From the NCBI RefSeq assembly GCF_003202205.1, contig NZ_PDOG01000001.1, positions 738,449 through 802,448 of the forward strand: DNA of 64,000 nucleotides, in the 5' to 3' direction. The first letter of the stretch is position 1. The number at the start of each line of letters is the position of its first letter. Shown here one piece after another: positions 38,156 through 47,983 of the stretch. The DNA is from Halomonas sp. LBP4 (GTDB lineage: Bacteria; Pseudomonadota; Gammaproteobacteria; Pseudomonadales; Halomonadaceae). The notes under the pieces are model-generated. The model saw nothing but the letters and a program-made list of their open reading frames with translations, was not told the origin of the DNA and did not search any database. A program made the translations under genes and the position numbers.

Positions 38156-39202
38156 TCAGCGGTCGTTGTGCTTGGCCAGCAGGGCGGAGAGCTTCTCTTC
38201 CAGGGTGGCGGGCGCCTGGGCGGCCGACGCCTCGGGGCCCGCCCGACCGGGCTTCTTGGGCGGGGAGGCGTCGCCGGGGGCCTGCCGCCCCTCGGCCCGT
38301 GCCGGGTGCCGCTGGGGCTTGGCCCGGGGCTTGCGACGATTGGCCTGCAACTGCTCGAGCTTCTTGCGGGCGTGTTCGGCGGCCTCGGCGTCGACACGGC
38401 CGGCGGCCTGGCCGTCGAGGTCGATGCGCTCGGCGTCCTCGCGCACCGACTTGAGGTAACGCGGCAGGTTGACGTAGCAGGCGAGCGCCCGGCGCACCAG
38501 CTTCTCCGGCCAGGGCTCCCGGGCGGCGAGCTCCTCGTGGATACCGACCTTGAGCGGTCGGGTATGCCCCTTGAAGAAGGTCGAAGCGTAGCGCTGGTAC
38601 CACTCGGCGAGCAGCGCCTGGGGCGACGGCGCCTCGCCGATGGGCAGGTCGCTCTGGGGACTGCGTGCCGGCTCGCCCGCCGCCGCTTCGGCCGCGGCCG
38701 GCTGGCCGGGGCCCGGCTCGTGCGGCGCGTCGGGCATCGTGCGGGCCGCTCCCCTGGGGCGGTGGCCGATCAGCGCCGACAGCCCCTGGGCGCGGCGCGC
38801 CGGCATCGCAAAGCCGCCGCCCGGTTCGCCCGCGACGAGCTTGTCGTGCAGGTGGCGATTGTGCTCCTCCAGCTCGCGGTTCTGCTCGTCGAGCTCGCGG
38901 TTTTCTTCCACCAGCTCGCGGCGCTCCTCGAGCAGCTCCTGGCGGTTCGCCTCCAGCTCGGCGAGACGGCGCTCGAGTTCGTCGCAGCGCTGCACCACGC
39001 CACGCTGGCTGGCCAGGGCCTCCTCGGCCCGAGCGACCAGCTCGGCATTGTGCGCCTCGAGCTCGCTGCGGCGGCGTTCCAGCTCGGCCAGGCGGGCCTG
39101 CATGGCCGACTGCTGCACGCGGGCCTCGTGCAGGGCAGCCAGCAAGGTCTCGGCACGGTTCTCCAGTGCCGCCAGCAGACGGTATGAGCGTTCCTCGATC
39201 AA
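38156..39202 (-). CDS. ProQ/FinO-domain RNA-binding protein with N-terminal coiled coil
   Basis: A 348-residue protein. Residues 1-122 are a continuous Glu/Arg/Leu-rich coiled coil; 123-194 is a Pro/Ala-rich linker; 195-287 is a ProQ/FinO domain (FKGHTRPLKVGIHEELA, LACYVNLPRYL, RIDLDGQAAGRVDAEAAEHARKKL); 288-348 is a basic tail. ProQ/FinO domains bind structured RNA and 3' terminator hairpins. Compared with E. coli ProQ it lacks the Tudor-like C-terminus and adds the coiled coil, suggesting oligomers. The start is TTG 39202 with GGAGGG 7 bp upstream. Confidence 0.85.
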   Translation of the reverse strand: MIEERSYRLLAALENRAETLLAALHEARVQQSAMQARLAELERRRSELEAHNAELVARAEEALASQRGVVQRCDELERRLAELEANRQELLEERRELVEENRELDEQNRELEEHNRHLHDKLVAGEPGGGFAMPARRAQGLSALIGHRPRGAARTMPDAPHEPGPGQPAAAEAAAGEPARSPQSDLPIGEAPSPQALLAEWYQRYASTFFKGHTRPLKVGIHEELAAREPWPEKLVRRALACYVNLPRYLKSVREDAERIDLDGQAAGRVDAEAAEHARKKLEQLQANRRKPRAKPQRHPARAEGRQAPGDASPPKKPGRAGPEASAAQAPATLEEKLSALLAKHNDR

Positions 39203-39335
39203 ACCCTGACCCTCCAGGCAAACTCGTCGTCACTCGGTATGGCGCATTCAGCTGTAAGTCTGTGCCAGATGGCGGGCCATGACAAATGTCGTTGAATGGC
39301 GACCATAGGGTATGCCGTCGCCGCGTCGACACCGC

Positions 39336-39854
39336 CTATCGGCGGCGGTAGTGCACGAAGCTGTAGGCCGGCTGGCCGTCGGCGGGCTCGCCGGGCACCC
39401 GCTGCACCTCTTCCCAATCGGCCATGTCCAGCTCGGGAAAGCGGGCGTCGCCCTCCACCTCGATATCGACCTCGGTGAGATAGAGCCGCGAGGCCAGCGG
39501 CAGCGCCTGGGCGTAGAGCTGGGCACCGCCCATCACCATGATCTCCTCACTGGCATCGATGGTGGCCTGCTGGTCGGCCAGGGCCAGGGCGGAGGCGAGA
39601 TCATGGCAGACCCGCACGCCCTCGGGGTGGAAGTCGGGGTCGCGGGTCACCACGATATTCAGGCGTCCGGGCAGCGGGCGGCCGATCGACTCGAAGGTCC
39701 TGCGCCCCATCACCAGCGGCTTGGCCTGGGTCATGCGCTTGAAGAACTTGAGGTCCTCCGGCAGGTACCAGGGCAGCTGGTTGTCCACGCCGATCACCCG
39801 GTTGCGGGCCAGGGCGGCGATCATCGCGATGGGAACCAGGGTCTCGTCGGTCAT
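39336..39854 (-). CDS. folA: Dihydrofolate reductase
   Basis: Reduces dihydrofolate with NADPH; 172 residues. [58 protein letters not shown] and [15 protein letters not shown] are standard blocks. ATG 39854 overlaps the thyA stop by 4 nt, so both are translated together, a sensible pairing because thymidylate synthase produces its substrate. Confidence 0.97.
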   Translation of the reverse strand: MTDETLVPIAMIAALARNRVIGVDNQLPWYLPEDLKFFKRMTQAKPLVMGRRTFESIGRPLPGRLNIVVTRDPDFHPEGVRVCHDLASALALADQQATIDASEEIMVMGGAQLYAQALPLASRLYLTEVDIEVEGDARFPELDMADWEEVQRVPGEPADGQPAYSFVHYRRR

Positions 39855-40681
39855 ACGGCCACCTCGGCCTTGATATGGGGATGCGCCGCGTAGTCCTCGA
39901 TGGCGATATCCTCGAAGCGGAAGGCGAAGAGATCGCGCACCGCGGGGTTGAGCCGGAGCCGCGGCGGCGCCAGGGGCGTGCGGGAGAGCTGCAGCTCGGC
40001 CTGCTCCAGATGATTCAGGTAGAGGTGCGCATCGCCCAGGGTGTGGACGAAGTCGCCGGGCTCGAGCCCGCTGACCCGAGCGATCATCGCGGTCAGCAGT
40101 GCGTAGCTGGCGATGTTGAAGGGCACGCCGAGGAAGATGTCGGCACTGCGCTGGTAGAGCTGGCAGGAGAGCCGCCCCTCGGCCACGTAGAACTGGAACA
40201 GGCAGTGGCACGGCGGCAGCGCCATCTCGTCGACCAGCGCCGGGTTCCAGGCCGAGACGATCAGCCGCCGCGAGCGCGGATTCGCGCGGATCTGCTCCAG
40301 CAGCCTGGCGATCTGGTCGACGTGGCCGCCGCGCGGGTCGGGCCAGCTGCGCCACTGGTAGCCGTACACCGGGCCGAGATCGCCGTTCTCGTCGGCCCAT
40401 TCGTCCCAGATGCGCACCCCGTGCTCCCTGAGGTAGGCGATGTTGGTGTCGCCGCGCAAGAACCACAGCAGCTCATGGATGATCGAGCGCAGGTGCAGCT
40501 TCTTGGTGGTCACCAGCGGGAAGCCCCGCGAGAGGTCGAAGCGCATCTGGTGGCCGAACAGCGAGCGCGTGCCGACCCCGGTGCGGTCGTCGCGCTCCAC
40601 TCCGTGCTCGAGCACGGCGCGCATCAGGTCGAGATAGGGCTGTTCGAGGGCGAGCGGCGTCTGGTCGGTCACGGCGTTCAT
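39851..40681 (-). CDS. thyA: Thymidylate synthase
   Basis: Methylates dUMP using methylene-tetrahydrofolate. 276 residues; catalytic C158 in [12 protein letters not shown], with [26 protein letters not shown] and the dUMP-binding region intact. Second gene of lgt-thyA-folA; the 149-bp gap from lgt holds heptad element H2. Confidence 0.98.
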   Translation of the reverse strand: MNAVTDQTPLALEQPYLDLMRAVLEHGVERDDRTGVGTRSLFGHQMRFDLSRGFPLVTTKKLHLRSIIHELLWFLRGDTNIAYLREHGVRIWDEWADENGDLGPVYGYQWRSWPDPRGGHVDQIARLLEQIRANPRSRRLIVSAWNPALVDEMALPPCHCLFQFYVAEGRLSCQLYQRSADIFLGVPFNIASYALLTAMIARVSGLEPGDFVHTLGDAHLYLNHLEQAELQLSRTPLAPPRLRLNPAVRDLFAFRFEDIAIEDYAAHPHIKAEVAV

Positions 40682-40711
40682 CTGGGCTGATAAGTGGGTC
40701 AGTTATTCTAC

Positions 40712-40822
40712 AGGCTGGAAGCTGGAAGCTGGAAGCTGGAAGCTGGAAGCTGGAAGCCAGCGTCTCGCCACCAAGGCCCGGAGAACGGGTTTTTCTTCCA
40801 GCTTCCAGCTTATTGGCTTATC
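40712..40822 (+). repeat. Heptanucleotide array element H2 (AAGCTGG)
   Basis: Five perfect AAGCTGG units (40719-40753) are flanked by degenerate AGGCTGG and AAGCCAG. After about 35 nt come CCGGAGAACGG and TTTTTCTT, then an inverse arm (CCAGCTTCCAGCTTATTGGCTTA). It lies between thyA and lgt, both on the - strand, yet its T-run faces the + strand. Confidence 0.85.
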
Positions 40823-40830
40823 GCTCCCCG

Positions 40831-41610
40831 TCAGGGGATCGGCTGGCGGCGCGACCAGAGGATCAGCAGGAGGCCGAAGGCGATCATCGGCAGGGTGAGC
40901 AGCATGCCCATGGTCACCCAGCCGAAGGCGATGAAGCCGATATGGGCATCGGGCAGGCGCACGAACTCCACCGCGAAGCGGAACACGCCGTAGAGCAGCA
41001 GGAAGAGCCCGGAGACCAGGCCGCGGCGCTGCGGCCGGGCCGAGACCCACCACAGCACCGCGAAGAGCACCGCGCCTTCCAGCAAGGCCTCGTACAGCGC
41101 CGAGGGGTGGCGCGGCTCGGGGCCCATGCCGGGAAACGGCATGCCCCAGGGCAACTCGGTCACCCGGCCGGGCAGCTCGCGGTTGATGAAGTTGCCGATG
41201 CGCCCGGCGCCGAGGCCGATCGGCACCAGCGGCGCCACGAAGTCGGTGAGGGTGAAGAAGGCCAGCCGCTTCTTCCGGGCGAACCAGAGCGCCGCCAGCA
41301 GCACCCCGGCCAGGCCGCCGTGGAAGCTCATGCCCCCGTCCCAGACCCGGAAGATCCACAGCGGGTCGGCCAGCCACTGGCCCATGCCGTAGAAGAGCGC
41401 ATAGCCCAGCCGGCCGCCCAGCACCACGCCCAGGGCGGCGTAGAACAGCAGGTCACCGACGTCGTCATGGGTCAGGCCGATGCGGGCGGCCCGCCGCCTG
41501 CCCAGCCACCAGCCGGCGACGAAGCCGATCACGTACATCAGGCCGTACCAGTGGACCTGGAGCGGTCCCAGGGAGATGGCCACGGGATCGATGTCGGGAT
41601 AGCTGAGCAT
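40831..41610 (-). CDS. lgt: Phosphatidylglycerol--prolipoprotein diacylglyceryl transferase
   Basis: The inner-membrane enzyme that attaches diacylglycerol to lipobox cysteines. 259 residues with about seven membrane segments. H97 in MSFHGGLAG and R137 in [16 protein letters not shown] correspond to E. coli H103 and R143. AGAGGA precedes ATG 41610. The same frame stays open through the adjacent heptad array for 44 more codons, but without a ribosome site. Confidence 0.97.
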   Translation of the reverse strand: MLSYPDIDPVAISLGPLQVHWYGLMYVIGFVAGWWLGRRRAARIGLTHDDVGDLLFYAALGVVLGGRLGYALFYGMGQWLADPLWIFRVWDGGMSFHGGLAGVLLAALWFARKKRLAFFTLTDFVAPLVPIGLGAGRIGNFINRELPGRVTELPWGMPFPGMGPEPRHPSALYEALLEGAVLFAVLWWVSARPQRRGLVSGLFLLLYGVFRFAVEFVRLPDAHIGFIAFGWVTMGMLLTLPMIAFGLLLILWSRRQPIP

Positions 41611-41623
41611 GGATGTCCTCTGG

Positions 41624-41792
<169 letters not shown>

Positions 41793-41859
41793 TCAGCCCA
41801 CCAGTGCCAGTGGGGCGACGAAGGCAGGACGCGGGGCATGGGTCGGGTCACGAGCACAC

Positions 41860-43245
41860 TCACGACGGCTCGCGCTCCTCCCGGGTATCAGGCAGCCACC
41901 GCCGCACCATATCGATCAACGCCTGGGGGCGATAGGGCTTGGCCAGATAGTCGTCCATGCCTGCCTCGCGGAAGCGGCGCCGGTCGGCGTCGCTGGCATT
42001 GGCGGTCAGTGCCACCAGGACGCTGCGCCGGCCATCGGCCCGGGCGGCCTCCTGCTCGCGCCAGCGCAGGCTGGTCTCCACCCCATCGATCTCGGGCATG
42101 AAGATATCCATCAGCACCAGGTCGAAGGACGCGCGAGCGAGCCACTCCAGTGCCTGCGCCCCGGAGGTGGCGGTCTCCACCGCCAGCCCCTGCCCCTCCA
42201 GCACCTGCTGGGCCAGCATCAGGTTGACCGGCCCGTCATCGACGATCAGCACCCGAACGGTCCGGCTACGCTGTGCCCTCGCGTCCTGCGCCGGGGGCTC
42301 GCCGGCCAGATTGGCCAGCAGCAACGAAATGTCGGCCAGCCGCTCGCGCAGCTCCAGCACGGCCGAACGGCCGGCGCCGTCGCGCCGGGCCGAAGCGGCA
42401 TCCTGGTCCAGCACCTCGCCCAGGGAGGCCATCAGCGGTTTCATCTCCCGTCGCAGGTGGCTCAGGTAGCCGGACTTGAGCCGCGACTCCTCCCGGGCCC
42501 GTTGCCGCCCGACCAGCAGTTGGTCGAGGCGCCGCTCCCGGTGCTCGAGGTCGTCGAGCAGCACCAGTGCATGCCCGCGGTCGTCCTCCAGGCGGACCTG
42601 CAACCAGCGGGATGACGGGCTCCTGGCCCCCTGGGGACGCACCACGAGCCGTTCGCCATCGCTCTGCGACTCGTCGACGGGCAGCAGCTGGCTCACCACC
42701 AGCCCGCGCAACCCGCCCTGCTCCAGCAACTCCTCCATGGCCGCATTGGCGACCAGCACCCGGCCTCGGGTGGCCAGCAACGCCGGCCGGCTGCTGGCCG
42801 CCAGCATCCTCTCGAGGTGCGGGGCCCTGGCCTGCTCATCGAGCAGCGCGGCCATGCCATCGAGCAGTCGCGACAGGCGCCGTGCCGGATCGCGCTCCGT
42901 CGAGGCGCCTTCCGGCAAGGCTTCCGGGGCCAGCAGGTCCGGGCGGGACGCCGTCAGGTGCCGCTCGCCGGTGGCCAGCTGCTCGTCGAGGGCCGTCTCG
43001 CAGGTTGCCAGGCGCTGACGCAGCAGGGTCAGGAAGACGAGCACGTTCATGCTGCTGCCCAGCAGCAAGGCCAGCATCAGCCAGAAGGTGGTACTCCAGG
43101 AGGCATGGGACGGCATCATCCACCACAGCAGCACGCCGACGATCAGACAGAGTGCCACCAGGACACCCTGGGCCAGCAGCACGGGCCAGAGGATGGGTCG
43201 GATCAGTCGTGACCAGAGGCGTTCCTTGCTTGATTCGACTCGCAT
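41860..43245 (-). CDS. Membrane-anchored receiver-domain protein without a kinase ATPase domain
   Basis: A 461-residue protein. Two membrane segments (about 17-43 and 52-75) precede a PAS-like middle region (about 145-230), a helical stretch 240-310 resembling a degenerate HisKA dimerisation helix (LSHLRREMKPLM, no proper H-box) and a complete receiver domain 331-450 with D336, D337, D380, T414 and K436. No HATPase motifs (N, G1, G2 boxes) are present, so it cannot be an autonomous kinase. It resembles a GacS/BarA-type hybrid that lost its catalytic part. GGGAAGA precedes the ATG. Confidence 0.8.
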   Translation of the reverse strand: MRVESSKERLWSRLIRPILWPVLLAQGVLVALCLIVGVLLWWMMPSHASWSTTFWLMLALLLGSSMNVLVFLTLLRQRLATCETALDEQLATGERHLTASRPDLLAPEALPEGASTERDPARRLSRLLDGMAALLDEQARAPHLERMLAASSRPALLATRGRVLVANAAMEELLEQGGLRGLVVSQLLPVDESQSDGERLVVRPQGARSPSSRWLQVRLEDDRGHALVLLDDLEHRERRLDQLLVGRQRAREESRLKSGYLSHLRREMKPLMASLGEVLDQDAASARRDGAGRSAVLELRERLADISLLLANLAGEPPAQDARAQRSRTVRVLIVDDGPVNLMLAQQVLEGQGLAVETATSGAQALEWLARASFDLVLMDIFMPEIDGVETSLRWREQEAARADGRRSVLVALTANASDADRRRFREAGMDDYLAKPYRPQALIDMVRRWLPDTREEREPS

Positions 43246-43368
43246 TGTCTTCCCGGGAACAGGTGCGATGATGCCACGAGTGTACGCCGCCGGCTTGCCC
43301 CTGTCATGACGCCGGCGATCTTGCTCGACAGGCTTCCCCTCGGCGCACCGGGACGCTAAGCTGCCGCC

Positions 43369-44148
43369 ATGTGCCTGATTGCCTTCGACCATCGCCCCGG
43401 CAGCGCCTGCCCGCTGCGCCTGGTGGCCAACCGTGACGAGTTTCACGCCCGCCCCGCCGCGCCGCTGGCCACCTGGAGCGATGCCCCCCACATCATCGGG
43501 GGACGCGACCTGGAGGCCGGGGGCACCTGGCTGGCCGTGCATCGCCGCGGCCGCTTCGCCGCCGTCACCAATGTGCGCGACCCGCGCCTCAAGGTGCCAT
43601 CCGGCGCCCCCAGCCGCGGGGCCTTGGTCCGCGCGGCCCTGGAATGCGACGACCTGCCGGCCTGGCTCGACCGGCTTGCCTCGGGCGAGGGCCACCATTA
43701 TGCGGGCTTCAACCTGCTGGCCGGCGACGGCGAGCGGCTCTGGCATCTGCACCGCGGCCTCGACGGCCTCACGCTGCAGGCGGTGCCGCCTGGCCTGCAC
43801 GGGCTCTCCAACGCCAGCCTCGATACCCCCTGGCCCAAGCTGATTGCCGCTCGCCAGGGGGTCGCCGCCAGCGTGCGCCACGGCCACTGGCCGGACGACG
43901 CCCTGGCGGCCCTGGGCGACCCGCACCCCGCCGATGACGACCAGTTGCCGGAGACCGGCGTGGGGCTCGAGCTGGAGCGCCGCCTCTCCTCCCCCTTCAT
44001 CGTCGGGCAGGACTACGGTACTCGCGCCATGAGCTGGCTCGCCTGGCACGCCGACGGGCGGATAGAAATCGGCGAGCGGCGCTTCGGCCCCGGGGGCGTG
44101 GCGCTGGGAGAGAACGAGCTGCGGGTCTCGACGAGCCGGAAGGCGTAA
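43369..44148 (+). CDS. NRDE-family protein (TANGO2 homologue)
   Basis: A 259-residue member of the NRDE family: it starts MCLIAF, has LVANRDEFHARP (the NRDE motif), GGRDLEAGGTWLAV, VTNVRDP, SRGALV and GLSNASLDTPWPK. Cys2 is exposed after Met removal, as in N-terminal nucleophile proteins. TANGO2/HRG-9 relatives have been linked to haem handling; the bacterial role is uncertain. It is divergent from the receiver gene, and its TAA stop starts heptad array H4. Confidence 0.85.
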   Translation: MCLIAFDHRPGSACPLRLVANRDEFHARPAAPLATWSDAPHIIGGRDLEAGGTWLAVHRRGRFAAVTNVRDPRLKVPSGAPSRGALVRAALECDDLPAWLDRLASGEGHHYAGFNLLAGDGERLWHLHRGLDGLTLQAVPPGLHGLSNASLDTPWPKLIAARQGVAASVRHGHWPDDALAALGDPHPADDDQLPETGVGLELERRLSSPFIVGQDYGTRAMSWLAWHADGRIEIGERRFGPGGVALGENELRVSTSRKA

Positions 44149-44282
44149 GCTCGAAGCTCGAAGCTCGAAGCTCGAAGCTCGAAGCTCGAAGCTCGAAGCT
44201 CGAAGCTCGAAGCAGCCTGGATTTCCCGCCCAAGGTGTCAAGCCCTTTCTTTCCAGCTTCAGGCTTACGGCTTCAAGCTCCG
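44146..44282 (+). repeat. Heptanucleotide array element H4 (GAAGCTC x8)
   Basis: TAAGCTC (whose TAA is the stop codon of the NRDE gene) is followed by eight perfect GAAGCTC units (44153-44208) and GAAGCAG. After about 35 nt come CCTTTCTTTCC and an inverse arm (AGCTTCAGGCTTACGGCTTCAAGCTC). It separates the convergent NRDE gene and ptsP. Confidence 0.9.
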
Positions 44283-44294
44283 GGCAAAGCCCGG

Positions 44295-46571
44295 TCAATC
44301 CCTCGGCGGCAGCAGGTGTGCCAGCTGCCACTCGCCCAGTTGCGCGCTCAGGTGGCGACGCACCGCCGCGGGGGTGTCCAGGCACAGGGTCTCCTCGACC
44401 AGCTGGCGAGCGGCCTTCAGGGATACCCGGCGAATGGCGGCCCGCACCCGGGGCAGGCTCGGGGCGTTCATCGACAGCGAGTTGAAGCCCATGCCCATCA
44501 GCAGCAGGGCCCCGGCCGGGTCGCCGGCCAGCTCGCCGCACACCGAGATCGGCATCCGCAGCGCGGCCGACTCCGTGGCCAGTCGTGCCATGGCCGACAG
44601 CACGGCGGGATGGCAGGCATCATAGAGTTCGGCAACCCGTGGATTGTTGCGATCCACCGCCAGCAGGTACTGGGTCAGATCGTTGCTGCCCACCGAGAAG
44701 AAGTCGACGCGCTCGGCCAGGGCGTCGAGCTGGTAGAGCGTCGCCGGCACCTCCAGCATCACCCCCACCCTGGGCCGGTTGACCTCGACCCCCTCCTCGC
44801 CCAGCTCGATGATGGCCCGATCGAGCAGCTTCAGGGCGTCGTCGACCTCGTCGACATTGGTCACCATCGGCAGCAGCACCTGAAGGTTGTCGAGCCCCAC
44901 GGAGGCGCGCAGCATGGCACGCAGCTGCACCATCAGCACCTCGGGGTGGTCCAGGGTGACGCGGATGCCGCGCCAGCCGAGGAAGGGATTGGCCTCCTCG
45001 ATGGGAAAATAGGGCAGGTCCTTGTCGCCGCCGATATCCAGGGTGCGCATCACCACCGGCAAGGGCGCGAAGCTCTCGAGCTGCTTGCGGTAGAGCCGGG
45101 TCTGCTCCTGCTCGCCGGGGAAGCGCTCGGTGATCATGAACGGCACCTCGGTGCGATAGAGCCCCACCCCGCTGATGCGGTTCTTCAGCGACGCCGCGGC
45201 CTCCACCGCCAGGCCGGTATTGACCATCAGCGGCATGTCGTAGTCGTCCGGCGTGCGGCTCGGCAGATCCTGCTCGTGCTCAAGCACCTCGGCCAGGGCC
45301 CGCTCCTCGTCGATCAGGCTCTGGTAATGGCTTTCCAGCTCGGCCGAGGGGCGCACGAAGAGCCGCCCCCGGTGGCCATCCAGCACCACCCGGGCGCCCC
45401 CCAGCCGCGACAGCGGCAGGTCGACCATGCCGAGCACCGTGGGAAGGCCCATGGCCCGGGCGATGATCGCCACGTGGGAGGTGCTCGAGCCGCGCACCGA
45501 GACCAGCCCGGCCAGCTTGTCTCGCGGCACCTCGCCGAGCATTGCCACGCTGATCTCGTCACCCACCAGGATGGTACTGTCCGGATAGACGTCGGGGGTC
45601 TGGGGCGTCTCCTCCTGGAGGTGGGCCAGCACCCGGCGCCCGAGATCGCGCACATCGGCGGCCCGCTCACGGAGATAGTCGTCATCGACCCGCTCGAGGT
45701 ACTGCACGTGACGTCGCACCACGTCGGCCAGTGCGCCGGGGGCCCACTGCCCCTCGCGGATACGCTTCACCACCTCCTGGGAGAGCGCCGCCTCGCCCAG
45801 CATCTGCTGGTAGACCTCGAACAGCGCCAGCTCCTGGGCCGAGATGCGGCTGGCCAGGCGCTCCCCGGCGGAGCGGATCTCCTCGCGCACCCGGTCGATG
45901 GCCTCCCGGAGCCGGGTGATCTCGTAGTCGACGTCGGCGGGTATCAGGTCCGGCACGCTGTTCAGGTCGGCGGGCGGGGCGATCACCACCACCTCGCCGA
46001 TGGCCATCCCCGGCGAGGCGGCCACCCCGGTGAACATGGCCTGGCCATCGAGGCTCGGCCGGGTGAAGCTGCCGGTGGCCAGGGCGTGGGCCAACACCCC
46101 GGCCAGCTGTGCCGCCATGGTGACCAGGAAGGCCTCGTCCTCCTCGTCGTAGCGGCGCTTCTCGGCCTGCTGCACGACCAGCACGCCGAGCGTGCGGCGC
46201 TGGTGGATGATCGGCACCCCGAGGAAGCTGGAATAGCGCTCCTCACCGGTGGCCTCGAAGTAGCGGAAGTGCGGATGCGCCTGGGCATCCTCCAGGTTGA
46301 GCGGCTCCTCGCGGCTCGCCACCAGGCCCACCAGCCCCTCGCCCTGTGGCAGGGTCACCTGTCCCACCGCCTGGGTGCGCAGGCCGATGGTCTCCATCAG
46401 CACCAGTTGGCCGAGTTCGGCATCATGAAGATAGAAGGAACAGACATCGGTATGCATCGCCTTGCGGATGCGGCGCACCATGGTGGACAGGGCCACGTCC
46501 AGGTTGCGAGCCCCGTTGACCTCCTGGATGATGCGGCGCAAAACCTCGAGCATTGGCGTCCTGGTGTCCAT
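44295..46571 (-). CDS. ptsP: PTS system enzyme I-Ntr (PtsP)
   Basis: The first phosphotransferase of the nitrogen-related PTS, passing phosphate from PEP to NPr. 758 residues: GAF domain (about 20-160), then the EI domains with phosphorylated H366 in GSSTSHVAII, GVGLYRTEVPFM, LDIGGDKDLPYF and the C-terminal PEP site VGSNDLTQYLLAVDRNN with CGELAGDP. ATG 46571 is chosen by the standard N-terminus. It follows rppH by 68 bp, as in Pseudomonas. Confidence 0.96.
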   Translation of the reverse strand: MDTRTPMLEVLRRIIQEVNGARNLDVALSTMVRRIRKAMHTDVCSFYLHDAELGQLVLMETIGLRTQAVGQVTLPQGEGLVGLVASREEPLNLEDAQAHPHFRYFEATGEERYSSFLGVPIIHQRRTLGVLVVQQAEKRRYDEEDEAFLVTMAAQLAGVLAHALATGSFTRPSLDGQAMFTGVAASPGMAIGEVVVIAPPADLNSVPDLIPADVDYEITRLREAIDRVREEIRSAGERLASRISAQELALFEVYQQMLGEAALSQEVVKRIREGQWAPGALADVVRRHVQYLERVDDDYLRERAADVRDLGRRVLAHLQEETPQTPDVYPDSTILVGDEISVAMLGEVPRDKLAGLVSVRGSSTSHVAIIARAMGLPTVLGMVDLPLSRLGGARVVLDGHRGRLFVRPSAELESHYQSLIDEERALAEVLEHEQDLPSRTPDDYDMPLMVNTGLAVEAAASLKNRISGVGLYRTEVPFMITERFPGEQEQTRLYRKQLESFAPLPVVMRTLDIGGDKDLPYFPIEEANPFLGWRGIRVTLDHPEVLMVQLRAMLRASVGLDNLQVLLPMVTNVDEVDDALKLLDRAIIELGEEGVEVNRPRVGVMLEVPATLYQLDALAERVDFFSVGSNDLTQYLLAVDRNNPRVAELYDACHPAVLSAMARLATESAALRMPISVCGELAGDPAGALLLMGMGFNSLSMNAPSLPRVRAAIRRVSLKAARQLVEETLCLDTPAAVRRHLSAQLGEWQLAHLLPPRD

Positions 46572-46639
46572 TCGTTGTTCTCTCTTGCCTCGCCGGGAGT
46601 TCACTGACCCTGTCAGACCCGGCCGCCGCCACGGTGTTC

Positions 46640-47131
46640 CTAACCGTGGCCGAGAGCCAGCCGTTGGGCCCGCGGGGATAGCTCCCGCAGGGCACGCCGG
46701 TAGACTTCTCTCTTGAAGGGTACCACCTGCCCCAGGGGGTACCAGTAACTGACCCAGCGCCAGCCGTCGAATTCCGGCTTGGGGGAGCCATCCATGCAGA
46801 TCCGGTTCTCCTGGCAGCGAATCCGCAGCAGGAACCACTTCTGCTTCTGGCCGATGCAGACCGGCCGTGAGTTGGTGCGAATCATGCGTCGCGGCAGGCG
46901 GTAGCGCAGCCAGCCCCGGGTGCAGGCAAGGACCTCGACGTCATCGGCGGTGAGGCCGATTTCCTCGTACAGCTCGCGAAAAAGTGCCTGTTGCGGTGTC
47001 TCGTTCGCCTTGATGCCTCCCTGGGGAAACTGCCACGCATTCTGCCCTACCCGACGCGCCCAAAGCAGCTGCCCCTGTTCGTTGGCGATGATGATGCCAA
47101 CATTGGGGCGAAAGCCGTCAGCGTCGATCAC
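46640..47131 (-). CDS. rppH: RNA pyrophosphohydrolase RppH
   Basis: Removes pyrophosphate from 5' ends of mRNA to start decay. 163 residues: [42 protein letters not shown] (Nudix box), [13 protein letters not shown] and [13 protein letters not shown], all RppH-specific. The start is GTG 47131 with AAGGTG 6 bp upstream; this matches the E. coli N-terminus. It is divergent from the HAD phosphatase gene. Confidence 0.95.
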   Translation of the reverse strand: MIDADGFRPNVGIIIANEQGQLLWARRVGQNAWQFPQGGIKANETPQQALFRELYEEIGLTADDVEVLACTRGWLRYRLPRRMIRTNSRPVCIGQKQKWFLLRIRCQENRICMDGSPKPEFDGWRWVSYWYPLGQVVPFKREVYRRALRELSPRAQRLALGHG

Positions 47132-47305
47132 GGGCTTCACCTTATGAATCCACAATTGGAACCATTCTTCCACAAGGCCACGAAGCGCATCAATACACTC
47201 TGCGTCGCATGCCGACGGCTCGCAGCCGAGGAGCGGTTCTGCCATAATCGCCAGCCTTCGCATCTGACCCCATACCGACTTGTTGATAATCAATGAGGAG
47301 TTGCC

Positions 47306-47962
47306 GTGAGCCTGGCCATCTTCGACCTGGACAATACGCTGCTGTCGATCGACAGCGACCATGCCTGGGGCGAGTTCCTGCTGGAGCAGGGCGCCGTGGA
47401 TCCGGTGGCCTACCGGGAAGCCAATGATCGCTTCCTGGCCGACTACGAGGCCGGGACCCTGGACATCCACGCCTTCCTCGAGGTGGCCCTGAAGCCCCTG
47501 GCGGAGCACAGCCCCGAGCAGCTCGCCGCCTGGCACCAGCAGTTCATGGCCAGCAAGATCGAGCCGCACATCCTGCCCAGGGGCGAGGAGCTGGTGGCAC
47601 GCCACCGTGCCCGCGGCGACATCCTGTTGATCATCACCGCCACCAATCGCTTCATCACCGGCCCCATCGCCGAACGCCTGGGAGTGGACAACCTTATCGC
47701 CGTGGAGCCGGAGATCGTCGACGGCCGCTACACCGGCAAGGTGAGCGGCACCCCCAGCTATCGGGAAGGCAAGGTCGAGCGCCTGGAGGCCTGGCTGGCC
47801 GACAAGGAGCTGACCCTGGACGACGCCTGGTTCTACAGCGACTCCCACAACGACCTGGCGCTACTCGAGCTGGTGGAGCACCCGGTGGCGGTGGATCCGG
47901 ACCCCACCCTGCGCGAGGTGGCCGAGCGGAAGGGCTGGAAGATCATCAGCCTGCGGGATTGA
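47306..47962 (+). CDS. HAD-IB family phosphatase
   Basis: A 218-residue HAD phosphatase: IFDLDNTLL (nucleophile D and general acid D), IITATN (motif II), Lys in REGKVERL, and [12 protein letters not shown] (motif IV). It is SerB-like without ACT domains. Its Pseudomonas counterpart lies in the same place next to rppH-ptsP, and I recall that one being assigned as a histidinol-phosphatase; that role here is possible but unproven. GTG start with GAGGAG 6 bp upstream. Confidence 0.85.
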   Translation: MSLAIFDLDNTLLSIDSDHAWGEFLLEQGAVDPVAYREANDRFLADYEAGTLDIHAFLEVALKPLAEHSPEQLAAWHQQFMASKIEPHILPRGEELVARHRARGDILLIITATNRFITGPIAERLGVDNLIAVEPEIVDGRYTGKVSGTPSYREGKVERLEAWLADKELTLDDAWFYSDSHNDLALLELVEHPVAVDPDPTLREVAERKGWKIISLRD

Positions 47963-47983
47963 TCCGGGCTTCGCCCGGATCAG

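Noticed and set aside
39330..39350. Hairpin ACCGCC/GGCGGT over the folA stop codon as terminator
   Set aside because: Short stem, no T-run, and largely explained by the Arg codons at the folA end.
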